A DNA stretch of 62,000 bases from Diphasiastrum complanatum (taxonomy: Eukaryota; Streptophyta; Lycopodiopsida; Lycopodiales; Lycopodiaceae): contig CM055097.1 in assembly GCA_029204225.1 (NCBI GenBank), positions 64,358,152 through 64,420,151 on the forward strand, in the 5' to 3' direction. The translations under genes were made by a program, and so were the position numbers. The notes beneath the pieces are model-generated. The model made no database searches. It saw only the letters and a program-made list of their open reading frames with translations, and had not been told where the DNA came from. Shown one piece after another: positions 49,164-60,229 of this stretch. Position 1 is the stretch's first letter, and each line of letters starts with the position of its first letter.

Positions 49164-51431
49164 TTAACTTGCTAGTTTTACAACACTACTTTGTTCCAAC
49201 TTAAGAAGGATCTCCATCATCAGAATAGATCTCTTCTCAAGGATCCTAATATGTACAAAATAGGACACAACATAATTGATATAGATAATAGTGTCCATAT
49301 AGGATGCTTCACTATTTCTTACATCAATTTTACATAGAATCATAAAAATGGTACATGTAAAAGAACATAGAATCTCAATTAATGAATTCCTCCATGTATC
49401 CATCTCTGGTTTCTCTGTAAAATAGCAGCAAACAAGTTGTAAATGAAAGTGATCAACAAGTGTTTGCATGCCTCCTCCACATTTCACTATACATATAGTG
49501 AATGCAACATGTATCTCCATGAATGAACTTCCATCACCACCTTGCCTTTGTAGATCTTCAATCCATGAAAGCCTTTGAGTGAATGAATGCCAAAAAAATG
49601 TGTTCCCTACTCCATTTGAATGACCAAAACCTGAACTTGAAATACTTGAAGTACCTCCACAAGATTTGCACACAACGCTTGATCCTACAATGTCAACAAG
49701 TTGCCAATTTGCCAACACTAGAATACTAGATCTTGAACTTTGTTCAAAAGAAAACATATTGACCACTTCAATACCTTTCAAGATCTGAATGAATTCATGT
49801 ACTTGATCATACAAACCAGCAATGATAACTATTCCATCTCCAAGATCCAAAGGATGCAAAACTATGGAACTAGTTTTATTGAAATTTGACAATTTCAACA
49901 CATTGACATAACAATGTTCATACATGAGATTAGGCAAGTGAGGTAGAGTAAGAAGACACTTCCTTGCAGCTCCAAAGACCTTACTTGAACCTTCAAGAAC
50001 CTGTAAAAACAGATCCAAAATGCCTTGACCATTTGTCTCTTCTTTGATGCTTTTCACTAGCTTCGAATTGCCACTTGTCTCTTGGTGTTGATGAAGCAAT
50101 CCAAGATCAACCTCTTGATCTTCCAATAAGACATCAAAGATCTTGCATATGTGAACATCTTCAGATCTGAAACTCTGAAGATACTCCCTCTCAAACACAT
50201 GATTAAGATCCCACAAGATCTCATCAATGCTCAAATTTGACCCTTCACTATAGTTAGTGAAAACAATGCCACCATCATAAACCAAAAGATAGATTCCAAC
50301 ATTTCCATTTAACATGAAGTAGAGTAGGTGAAGATGAGTATCAAACCTAATCAAAACAGCCCTCTTGAGTTCATAACAAACCTCAATAAGCTCACCAATG
50401 ATATCTCCCTTGCCTTGAAGAAGTTGCCACTTGAGTTGCTCCATGTAGTCTTCTTCAACCAACCTTTTGCCATCTTGACCATGAATGAACAATCCACCAC
50501 AATCATAGAATGCTTTGAGTTGATGAAGAGATGTTAGATCCATGCTTTGGATCTTCCCAAGAACCACTCTTCCATTGCCCTTTCCTTCACAAGACTCCCT
50601 CTTAATGCTAGCACCACAAAAGTTAGAAACCTCCCTCTTGATAGTTGCACCATAAGAAGTAGAAGACTCTTGAATATTAGAAGCCAAGAAAAGAATCCTT
50701 AGTACCTTCAACATAAGAGTGATTGAAGTACTCTCTCTTTTCAAACATGAACTTCTACTCAATGATTTAGGTAATGAGTCATATGATAATGATTCTTCCT
50801 CACTATCGTTCATAAAAACATCATTCAAAGTACATCCTACTTTGATCACTTCACATACTTCTCTTCCTTTTGACTTGTGATCTCCCTCACCAAGTCTCAT
50901 GATAGAAACCTTTGATCTACTCTTTTTATGAAGAAATGTGACACCACTTGTTGCACAAATGACTTTATCACAAAAAGATGTAAAAGAACCATTTCCTTCA
51001 AGCATGCTCAAAGCACCATCATCTTTTCCCACATGATTACATACATCAATATGAAAAAAATTAGAAGAACAACCATCTTCTTGCAAAGAATGACACTTAG
51101 CATCTCCATCTTTTTCCATATGAACAAACAAGTCATTAGCAACAATCACTTCCAAAGAAGAATCTTCATCAACTCCATTGATGAAGTTAGCTCCTTCCTT
51201 ACCTTTTCCATTTTTGCACTTGCCATCTAGCACCATTGAAGAACCAACAAGCCTTGGAAGTCCATGAGTAGAAGAGTACAAACATGATGCTAATTTAGCT
51301 CCACATGACTCCATTTGACTAGTAGGTAGCACTAGTCCATCTTTCAAGATCCAATGGATCCAAAAAATTGACCATAGATTCACCAAAGCTTGCCAAGTTA
51401 GCACAACAATTATCATCTCCAAGAAGTACAT
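49164..51431 (-). CDS. 755-codon ORF of unknown function at the pol position
   Basis: The frame starts 33 bp after the gag stop, in a different frame, and ends 14 bp before the 3' LTR, so it fills the whole pol space. It lacks protease D-S/T-G, integrase HHCC/DDE and RT YVDD motifs. Two stretches faintly recall copia pol. Residues 349-416 (VCYELKRAVL... IYLLVYDGGIVFT...) align by eye with the RT palm, with YVDD replaced by VYDGG. Around 620-690 (RLSWIEDLQ, VDHFHLQLV) the text recalls the end of RNase H. If these are real, catalytic residues are lost. The first 40 residues look out of frame relative to gag-like continuation, so translation may begin near M40. The remainder is Ser/Gly-rich with KRES/IKRE repeats. 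Function is unknown. Confidence 0.5.
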   Translation of the reverse strand: MYFLEMIIVVLTWQALVNLWSIFWIHWILKDGLVLPTSQMESCGAKLASCLYSSTHGLPRLVGSSMVLDGKCKNGKGKEGANFINGVDEDSSLEVIVANDLFVHMEKDGDAKCHSLQEDGCSSNFFHIDVCNHVGKDDGALSMLEGNGSFTSFCDKVICATSGVTFLHKKSRSKVSIMRLGEGDHKSKGREVCEVIKVGCTLNDVFMNDSEEESLSYDSLPKSLSRSSCLKRESTSITLMLKVLRILFLASNIQESSTSYGATIKREVSNFCGASIKRESCEGKGNGRVVLGKIQSMDLTSLHQLKAFYDCGGLFIHGQDGKRLVEEDYMEQLKWQLLQGKGDIIGELIEVCYELKRAVLIRFDTHLHLLYFMLNGNVGIYLLVYDGGIVFTNYSEGSNLSIDEILWDLNHVFEREYLQSFRSEDVHICKIFDVLLEDQEVDLGLLHQHQETSGNSKLVKSIKEETNGQGILDLFLQVLEGSSKVFGAARKCLLTLPHLPNLMYEHCYVNVLKLSNFNKTSSIVLHPLDLGDGIVIIAGLYDQVHEFIQILKGIEVVNMFSFEQSSRSSILVLANWQLVDIVGSSVVCKSCGGTSSISSSGFGHSNGVGNTFFWHSFTQRLSWIEDLQRQGGDGSSFMEIHVAFTICIVKCGGGMQTLVDHFHLQLVCCYFTEKPEMDTWRNSLIEILCSFTCTIFMILCKIDVRNSEASYMDTIIYINYVVSYFVHIRILEKRSILMMEILLKLEQSSVVKLAS

Positions 51432-51463
51432 TAGATCTCAACCTAGATCTAGCATTTTGTTTC

Positions 51464-52303
51464 TTATGGCATTTTTGCAAAATGTCCTTTTATCCCACAA
51501 TAAAAACATTTGAACTTGGACTTATCTTGCTTCCTACTTTGCAAAGAAGAAGAATGCTTTCCATGCTCCAAACTACCTTGCTTGGACCACTTGCCTTTGA
51601 ACTTGCCCTTTGTGAAAAGAGCTTCTTCATCTCCACCTTGTGTTGATGCACCACCACCTTTGGCTTGCAACCTATGCTCTTCAGCCACCAAGATCTCTTG
51701 CAAGTCATTGACACTTGGCAAGGACTTTTGTATAGCAAAGCATTGTACAAGGTTAGAATGTTCATCAAGCAAACCATTCAACATGACTTGAACTAGTTCC
51801 CCATCCTTTATGCTTTCATCTATGCATGCTAGATCATCATTCAAGGATTTAACCTTCAAGACAAATGAATGTGCACTCTCTCCCTCTCTTTGACAACTTT
51901 GGAAGATTTGCCTTCTTAGGGTGAGAACCCTAGATGTGGATTTGGACTCATAGATCTTCTTCAAAGCATTCCATGCTTCACTTGAAGAAGTACATTTACC
52001 AACTTCTTTAAGAAGTTCATTGGTAACATTCATCTTTATGATATGTAAGGCTCTTTTAGCCCTTCTATCAAAATTTAGTTGCTCTTGAAGAATTAGAGGT
52101 CTTTCTTCAATTCCCACAACTATATCCATTAGCTCATTCAACTCTAGTAAAGACTCCATCCTCACTTTCCAAGTTGAATAGTTTGTAGAGTTTAACCTCT
52201 CTTTAGCTTCCAACATGATTCCACCATTGGATGTCATGATGCTAAAATCTTCTTGTGTCCTTAGGCTCTGTTCTAATGCACCTAGCACTCTCCTTTCTCT
52301 CAA
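51464..52303 (-). CDS. Copia-type gag, zinc knuckle interrupted
   Basis: The 279-residue frame contains STNYSTWKVRMESLL, LHIIKMNVTNELL, RVLTLRRQIFQS and LVQCFAIQKSLP, closely related in pattern to the gag at 23639-25792. The CCHC knuckle reads CFYCGIKGHFAK and then MP-stop. Moving to another frame at the run of five A's (about 51473-51477) yields CHKKQNARSRLRSN, the expected last cysteine and basic tail. Hence either a small deletion in the A run or a frameshift site. The start at 52303 lies about 1.1 kb inside the primer-binding site; the conserved domain begins near residue 25, so a later Met is possible. Confidence 0.85.
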   Translation of the reverse strand: MRERRVLGALEQSLRTQEDFSIMTSNGGIMLEAKERLNSTNYSTWKVRMESLLELNELMDIVVGIEERPLILQEQLNFDRRAKRALHIIKMNVTNELLKEVGKCTSSSEAWNALKKIYESKSTSRVLTLRRQIFQSCQREGESAHSFVLKVKSLNDDLACIDESIKDGELVQVMLNGLLDEHSNLVQCFAIQKSLPSVNDLQEILVAEEHRLQAKGGGASTQGGDEEALFTKGKFKGKWSKQGSLEHGKHSSSLQSRKQDKSKFKCFYCGIKGHFAKMP

Positions 52304-53410
52304 TAAATGAAGAAGGAGAAGATCTTAAAAGATTTAGAACCCTAAATGACCTCTATCTTGAAACTATTTGGCTTTCAAGCATAGAAAGGAAGATTGAAAC
52401 ACATGCAACACTTTGCACACACTAAGAATGGATTACAAACTCAAACCAACCTGAACACACTCTTGCTTAAGCTCTCAAACTTTCCAGCAAGTGACCAAAT
52501 CAAGTTATGGTGTGAAGAGTTACTTGCATTCTTAGAAAATACCCAAAACTAGGATGCCAAAATTACCTAGTAATGAACAAACTTGATCAACATATGATCA
52601 CCACACTAAGATATTGATTCAACCTGTAAAACCACATGTAAACCACACTTCTAAAAGTTTATAAACTCCAGCAAGTGATAAATACAAGATTTAGAGGTGA
52701 ATGAATGAGCACACTTAGTGAATCACAAGACTAGCTTCACTATCTTGTCAAATCTTGGTGTTTAGATGTAGATCTAAGATCACTTCACATGAGAATGTTC
52801 CTCAACCTGTTAAGAACCTGAAAACACACTTGCATAATGGTTAACACCTTCCAGCAAATGCTCCAATCAAATTACATAAGGAGAGTTACTTACATGCTCA
52901 ACAAAGTACACCAAAAATTATGCCAAAATTGATGACAATCTTTACAATATGCTCTTCACAATGGAGCTTACAATATGTTCACCCAAAAAAGGGGATCTTT
53001 CATCCAAATGGGAGCTTTGCTCAGCCTTTAGGAGAATTACAACTCACTCAAAAGAGCATTTGTCATCCACTTAAGGAGAAGTTTCATCCACTTAAGGAGA
53101 GTGTTCATCCAAGAATGGAGATTGTCAACAATAGGATTGAAAAGAACATTGTTAGTATTGAATATGCACAAGCCTCACAATCACAAATGATTAGGTGTTA
53201 TGATCTGATCCAAAATAGTTTCTTTTCAGCCTCTGATCTTCAATAGACCTGAAATATGCTTTTGATCCACAAGTTCAACTCACAAAACAAAGGTTAGTAA
53301 GATTTGATCAACAAAGCAATGCAAAATCATGCTAGAACTTGATCAAACATCCAAATATCACCAAAAATGGAATACTTACTGTAAATAGAAGCCAACCAGC
53401 TCTGATACCA

Positions 53411-54057
53411 TGTGAAAAATACAGATCCTAAGTGGATCTAAACTCCAAGATCATTGGCTTGAATGCTTGCACTCCAAACTACATAAGCTAGGAATTGGCA
53501 ACACATTCTATGCTACCTAGAATGCAAAGAACTTGATCAAAAAGCATTTATCACAAATGGAACCTTCCATAAACATCAAGTGCGGCCCAAAATAGCATTA
53601 TACAGTCCATAATACATCAGCCTATCACTTTTGGAAAGCACCTAAGATCATACACACAAAGCTTGAACTCAATCACTACACAATGCCAACAATGGAAGGA
53701 GAACCCAATAGAAAAATCTCTCATTAAGCAAATGAATACAATGGATCTGCTCCAACCCGTTTCTCCACGGCCTACCTGCTATATATAGCTGAGAGAGATG
53801 ACTCTCTCTCCTCTCTCTAGACCCTCCTTACCTAAAATATGCCCTATATAGGTAAAATTGGCATATATGTCCAAAATACATGAAAATGGACTCATTTCGA
53901 AGGTCTTGAAGTTTGACACTTCTTCATACTGAAAAAATACACTTACTAAAAATATCTAGACCTGTTTCACACGTGTGAAAAGTCAGATCCTAAACTATGT
54001 GCCATTTTTAGCAATTTTGGCCTAAAACTAGACAAGGAAATGTTGACAATTTTCACA
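53411..54057 (-). repeat. 5' LTR of the 48504-54057 element
   Basis: 647 bp. The promoter-bearing copy, adjacent to the tRNA-iMet primer-binding site. Confidence 0.95.
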
Positions 54058-54104
54058 AAGGCTACCTTAAAGGTATTACAACAATCATCCCGTGATGTAG
54101 GGAC

Positions 54105-54898
54105 TGTTGGATTATTATCCTATAATCTGATATTTATCTATATCCATTCAGTTATCCAATTTCTGTATTTTTATTCGTGTTATCACACAACTTGCAAAAA
54201 TACATGGGAATGCTTAACAGCCGAGTTTGTCATTGTTAGCAAGCAATTATCATGTATCCTAATTGGATAAGCAACAATGCAATAGGGCTAAGTGTCAATT
54301 GCAATCTATAGCTCATTGTGGCTAAACGCCAATTGCGAGATGGCTAAATTGTTGTCCTAACCATCATTTGGATAAGCCTATTCGGCATTCCTAACTAGTA
54401 TAAATAGCTGGTCATTTCTAGTGTTATTGTTCTTCTTCTTCTTCCTTTATTCCTCTTTCAAAGAGGACTTAACAATCATAGAGTATTGCTAGTCTCGGTT
54501 AATCGCTAATTAGTGGAAGTGCATCAGACAAAGTGGAGTTAGTTTCGTAGTATGCGATTGCATCCACTATTGTTATTGATTATACGGTTTTATTGCATTC
54601 AGTATTATGTCAGAATGAATGAATGCTTCTCTATTCTATTGTAATTTGTTTGAGCTTTCGAATAGTTCATACATCTTTACTCACTCTATTATGTTTTGTC
54701 TACAAAATTAATCTCACTGATTTTGATGATTTCAAAATTAGAATCAACTAGAATCAAACATGACAATTGTCACAATAGTTTTGTTTGAATTTGATAGGCA
54801 TAGCCATACATTAGAAGAAAGATCTTTTTGTAGAGCTTGATACCAGCATCTATCAAATGTACTCTTCCTCTATCGAGCATTCTTTCCTTTTTCCAACA
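54105..54898 (+). repeat. LTR with adjacent primer-binding site
   Basis: 794 bp from TGTTGGATTATT to TTTCCAACA (inverted TGTTGG/CCAACA ends). The TATA region AGTATAAATAGCTGG is at about 54399, followed by a TTCTTC-rich leader. Immediately after, TGGTATCAAAGCTTATG (54899-54915) is a tRNA-iMet type primer-binding site. So this is the 5' LTR of a plus-strand element. No partner LTR was found downstream. Confidence 0.75.
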
Positions 54899-56040
54899 TG
54901 GTATCAAAGCTTATGTATTTAGATCTCACAGGTTTACTTGGAGGGATATTGGCATGCATAGTATGTGAGGGACTTGATGGTGGCTTTGGAGTTTGCATCT
55001 CAAAGTATTCTCAGGGAATGGTTTGGAATCATTCACAGGGGCAACTTTGGAGCTAGCTTGGGAATATGCGGGTGGGGCACTATAGTGTAGATGGTTAGAT
55101 CTTCGTGATCAAGGTTGGCATTGGGATACCTGATAAGTATTGGATTATAGGATGACAGGGCAATCATAAGGGTGCAGCTATTTCAGATTGGACTTGAGTC
55201 ATTGGTTGATGGACAGGACTTACAGATGGGATTCATGATGGAATCAAGAAACTGCAAATGCAAATGGGCAAAGCATGAAGCTTTGAGAGCCAACTCTAGG
55301 ATGGAGAGCTGATGAAGATCGCATAGTTGGAGGTGATCGGAGGGAAAACATTGTGGTGAATGTTTTGCTGGTGATTTACTGGAGGGGACACTGATGGCGA
55401 GGACTTCATAGTATGTTCATTTGGGAGTACAAGATGGCATTACAGCAGGGGGCCAAACATTGGCATCGGCATCGATGGAGACGCATCTACAATCATGGGC
55501 GTGGATAAGCTATCTATAGCTTGGAGTCTAGACTTGCACAGGTGTTGGAACTTGGTTGGATTAGATTCATAGGTGGTGAGATCAAGGATAAGCCTGGAGG
55601 AAGTCACTCAGAGCCATATACTTCAATATGATCAAAGAGACACTAATCTCAAGATCCCGTCAGTAGTGACTCAGGGATGAGCTTGTGTTGGCATGATGTC
55701 GGGTGGTACATAGCTAGGAAGAGCGAGCAAATGCTAGGAGCCAAGAGAGACAAGTGATGCTTCAACAATCGTCTTGGATAGCAAGATGGTGACCAGAATG
55801 GAAAACATCATAGTATGTGGATGATGAGTCCATTGGGATGGCACTCAGGGAGATGCTACAGTTGCTCAGGTATGATACATCATTGTATGCATAGTGGATG
55901 TTATTCAGCCGGTGCATCATGTGTGGAGACCTAGAGATGGGTCAAGCCTACTTGGATGTAGGTGACATGGAGTGTACCTAGTGGTGGTATATATTCTAAG
56001 GGCATGGAGTGCATTACGGGGTGATGTGGATCTAGCATGC
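54899..56040 (+). other. Internal remnant after the LTR, non-coding
   Basis: A G-rich sense strand with many GGATGG/GATGGCA-like words and no open frame with recognisable gag or pol. Probably eroded internal retrotransposon DNA cut off by the gypsy LTR region that follows. Confidence 0.4.
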
Positions 56041-57540
56041 TGTAGTGGGTTTCTTTCCTTGCCTAACCTCAATCCAAGATCTAATCAATCTAGCATCAAA
56101 GAGATGAAGTTAGTTGTCACGCATAGATTCGTTCATATGAGAGTGATAGTATAGTTCAGATTTCAGCATGAATGGAAGATTCACATCTAACTCTAACATC
56201 CATTAACCCTAAGCATTAACACTACATCCACTAACACTAGATCCACAACAAGATATCTTACTCTTTCTCTCTCTCCCTTTCTCCCTCATAAAAAGTATAA
56301 TAACATGCAATTCCAATAACAATCAGATCCAACATTTAGCAAAATCCAAATAAAACATGGGAGATGGAGAAAAAGTGGTAAACAACAAGGACATTCATCA
56401 ACCCATTTCACAAGAGAACCAATCTGCTTTATTGTATTGAAGAAATGAGCATGTGTAGGAACTCGAGTTGGTCCCTTTTTATACTAGAGAGGAGGACCCT
56501 GGCCTCTGAATCCTATTGGTCCATTTCTGCCTCCCTAATTATTCAAATTTAAAAAAGAGTGGGAACCATTCAAATTGGAGGGAAACCCAACTTTATTACT
56601 AACTTGACATTTAGGCCCAGCGACATTAAAAGTCCCGCAAAAAGGCTTAAAGTCCTTTTATTGACTTGTAACTAATCAAATAACTATGTGATCATCGGGT
56701 TGGACTTACACATGCACGGTGCCAAATCCCTCTCACTTTTTAACTAGGGTTAGGGTTGCCTTGGGATCCGCAAACCCTCCAATAGTATCCCCCACCAAAA
56801 CTGGTGGTGGTCCCACGACACCTGAGAGATGCAGTTACTAGGGACTTTTATTGGCTTCGCGACGAATCTTTATTAAATGATACTGCACCATCTCCATAAA
56901 ATTGGGCACTTTGAAGTTGTCTAGGACATGAAGCGAGATTCCCAGAAGCCTCCCATCATTGCTGCACGAAAATACAGTCGAACAACTGGCAGCTGATCCT
57001 TGATATTCTCTGAGGCCATTGGCTTATTTGGATCGAATGCCAAAGGAGGAAGACAATCATCCCATCTCATTACCATTGATGCCAACAGAGTTACCGGTGA
57101 ACGTTTTCCAAGGTTGGCGAAGGTTGGACCTTTACCCAAGAGGGTCCTTCGCCCAAGTACTGTCATAAATGCAATTTTTCAAGATCTAAACCTATGGCCA
57201 ACCTAATTTTGACATTTTAAGACCATCTAGCATGTCAGCGAAGGTTCCTAAGGAGAGTAAGGTGCTCGGTGAAGGTTCCCAATATGACATATTAGTGATC
57301 ATTCACCTAACTCAAAAAAGGTACTATTTCTGAAAAATAACCTTCGCTCAACTCAGTATAGATATATCTGAAGTGGATGTACAGTCTGAAAGCTCAGCGA
57401 AGGTTACAGTGATTTTATAAGTCATTTTTCATCAAAAATACTATCCTTCCTTTTTCCATGCTGATGACTTTTTTGACTTTTGCTCATCAGTCTTTTCTCA
57501 TTTTCTTCGTTTTTTTTTTCTTCTGTCTTTTCCAAACAAA
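56040..57540 (-). repeat. Probable 3' LTR region of the downstream gypsy element
   Basis: Located just beyond the integrase end of the minus-strand gypsy element. On the minus strand it carries a TATA-like CTAGTATAAAAAGG (about 56479-56492). A polypurine-like tract (plus strand TTTTTTTTTTCTTCTG, about 57508-57523) could mark its upstream edge. The word CAGCGAAGGTT and variants recur at 57118, 57238, 57268 and 57397. Exact ends were not determined; the second LTR is missing. Confidence 0.4.
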
Positions 57541-57631
57541 ACTTAACAATTAAATATTGAAAACAAAAAATTGAAAAACAAATAAAAATGAAAAATCAAT
57601 TAGATCATGCTTGCTGATTTGGCGGAGCAGA

Positions 57632-60225
57632 CTACCAAAACTTGCGTAAGCGGCTGCCATTCACCGAAGTATCAAATTGTTTTCTGTCCAAGTGTTCAAG
57701 AATTACTGCGCCATAGTTCAAGATTTTCTTTACTTTATACGGGCCTTCACCGGTAAACTTCAATTTTTTCTTGATCAGCTTGGTTTTGTACATTAGTACA
57801 AGATTTCCTTCTTTTAGATCCTTTTTGTGCAATCAACGATCGTGCCATGCCTTTCGGCGGACTTTCTCTGTTGCTAACGCATGAACTGCCATCAATCGTG
57901 TTTCACATAATTTGTGCAACGCTTCATGATGGAGTTGTAAAGACTTATAATTATTTAACCGTTATGTTGTCGCTATGTGTAAATATGGGATTAAAAATTC
58001 AATCGGCATGACAACATCTTGACCATAAACCAGTTGAAAGGGTGTTTGATTTGTACTATTTTTGTAAGCGGTTCTGAATGCCCATAACGCTGCATACAAT
58101 TTATGTTCCCAATCAGAACGACTCGCTTCAACTCTCTTTGTCATAATAGTGCAGAAAATCTTATTGGAAGATTCAGCTTGGCCATTCCCTCTGTGATAGT
58201 AGGGAGGAGTACTAAATCTGTGTATAACAGAAAAACCTTCCAGTAAATACTTTATTGTTTGATCAACAAAGTGTGTACCCTTGTCACTAACAATCTCGAT
58301 CGGACATCCAAATCTGATTATAATATTTTCATAGAGAAACCTGGTCATAGATATTGCATCAACAACTTTGACAGCTTTGGCTTAAACCCACTTGGTCATA
58401 TAATCAGTTGCTATGATAACGTATCGGGCCTTAGATCCTTGCACAGCAGGATGAATAGGACCAACATAATCCAGTCCCCATTTTTCAAATGATGCTTGCA
58501 ATAAAATCGGATGCAAGGGTTCATAGTTCTGTCTAGTAGGCCGGCGTGCTCGCTGGCAAACATCACATGTCTGAATATAAGTTTCTGTGTCCTTATGAAG
58601 TGTAGGCCACCAACAACCTGATTTCAAAAGTTTGCGAACAATAATATCTATAGAGAAGTGTCCTCCGCCCATGCCATCATGTGAAAACATGATTAAATCT
58701 GGTATTTCATGTGGTAAAACACATCTACGTAGAATATTGTCTGATCCACGACGATATAATTGTCCTGCAATCAACTGATAAGGTTGAACCTTATGAATCA
58801 ATTGTCTCTTCTGTAGTTTTGTCAAAGAGTCATTCGATTGTCCTAGCATCAGGTACTCAATAATATCTGCTGGCCACTCAGGTATTGCTTTTACATAGAA
58901 CAATGCAGCATCTGGTAATTCATCATCCACTTCAGTATTAACTGGTGCAGATTCAGTTCCAAAACGTGATCGGCTAGATAATGTTGGTTCCCCTTTCGAA
59001 CCACAATTCGAAAGTCAAATTCAGTCAATAACAGTAACCATCTTGCAATACGTCCAGTATTGCACGTCTTGTTTACCAAGTAAAGTAACGGCTAGTGATC
59101 CGTATAAAATGCAAAGTGTATTTCCATGAGATAATGACGAAATTTACGAACAGAAAAAATCATGGCTAATGCTTCACATTTTGTTGTTAAATAGTTTTTC
59201 TCCAGTTCTGTAAGTTGTCTGCTTGCAAATCGTATAGGATAGTCCTTCTTATAATCACCTAGTTGCGTCAAAACTGATCCAATGGCGTATTTTGAGGCAT
59301 CCGTGTGAACATGAGATTCAACTGTCCAATCTGGAGAACCTAGTATCGGTGCTGAAGTTAATGCTTTTTTTAATTTTTCAAAGGCTTCTAACGCCTCTAC
59401 TGTCCAAATAGGAACAATAGTTAGTTTGTATATAGGTCTGCTAAATCCGCAAAGAAGATAATAAAAATTCGATAGTAGTTCACATGACCCATAAACACAT
59501 AAACTCCACGAATTGTTGTTGGCGGTGGCAATTGCACAATATGCTTGATTTTAAAATAATCTGTGGCAATGCCATGTCTCGATATCACATGCCCAAGCAC
59601 AACTCCATGGGAAACCCATATCTGACATTTTTTTGGATTTAGAAAAATTTGATATTTGCGACATCTTTCAAATACTTTCTCCAATCGATCCAGGTGGTCT
59701 GTATCTGTGCTATGGACTCCCAAGTCATCCAAGTAAATTTCAAGGAATTTCTGTAGATAATCTTTAAAAGTCAATTGCATTACTCTTTGGAACGAACTTG
59801 GTGCGTTACAGAGTCCAAACGACATTACGTTGTAAGCATAGGTGCCCCATTCTGTTGCAAAAGCTGTTTTGTGACGATCTGCAGGTGCAATCTTAACCTG
59901 GTTGTAACCACTAAATCCATCCAAGAAACTATAAGCTTATGCTCCAGCAAGCCAATCCAAAATGCTTTTAGTGAATGCTAACGAGAAGTGATCCTTTCGT
60001 GTCACTTTGTTCAAAGCCTTGAGATTCACACAAATTCTCAATTTCCCATTCTTCTTAGGAAGAATGACAATCGATGAAATCCATTCGATATGCTCGATCT
60101 CATAAATGAAATCGGCATCAAGCAGTCTTTGAAGTTCTTTCTTTATCAGATCCGCAACATTAAGATTACAGCGATAGAACTAACCTTTGGAACTGCATCA
60201 GATATTAATGGTATGGTATGGTATT
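57632..60225 (-). pseudogene. Ty3/gypsy pol, 5'-truncated, mostly nonsense-inactivated
   Basis: Minus strand order: RT (about 60180-59421), RNase H (about 59200-58890), integrase (58930-57632). RT shows FYRCN, IVILPKKNGKLRICVN, FLDGFSGYN, SFGLCNAPSSFQRVM and the active-site YLDD. RNase H has FDFRIVVRKGNQHYLADH. Integrase has its zinc finger (CDVCQRA), core (GLDYVGP, EIVSDKGTHF and YYHRGNGQAESSN, covering D, D and E) and a GPY module (GEGPYKV), ending VNGSRLRKFW without a chromodomain. The integrase frame is interrupted only by nonsense codons (58381, 57964 and near 57835), and RT by a stop near 59940. Everything upstream of RT is gone. The element belongs with the copy at 1122-4935. Confidence 0.85.
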
Positions 60226-60229
60226 GGGT

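Larger units (their letters stand above)
48504..54057 (-). mobile_element. Very young LTR element: gag plus a long ORF in place of a recognisable pol
   Basis: A complete 5554-bp element with 647-bp LTRs (48504-49150 and 53411-54057), flanked by the target duplication AAGGC (48499-48503 and 54058-54062). LTR ends are TGTGAAAA...TTTTCACA. I count three differences between the LTRs (about 99.5% identical). The primer-binding site next to the 5' LTR reads TGGTATCAGAGCTGG on the minus strand (53396-53410), and the purine tract GAAGAGGGAG is at 49151-49160. The LTR contains TATATATA (48873-48880 in the 3' copy). Two long frames lie inside: gag (52303-51464) and a 755-codon frame (51431-49164). It shares gag type and primer with the 22728-27276 element but not its LTR sequence. 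Confidence 0.93.
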
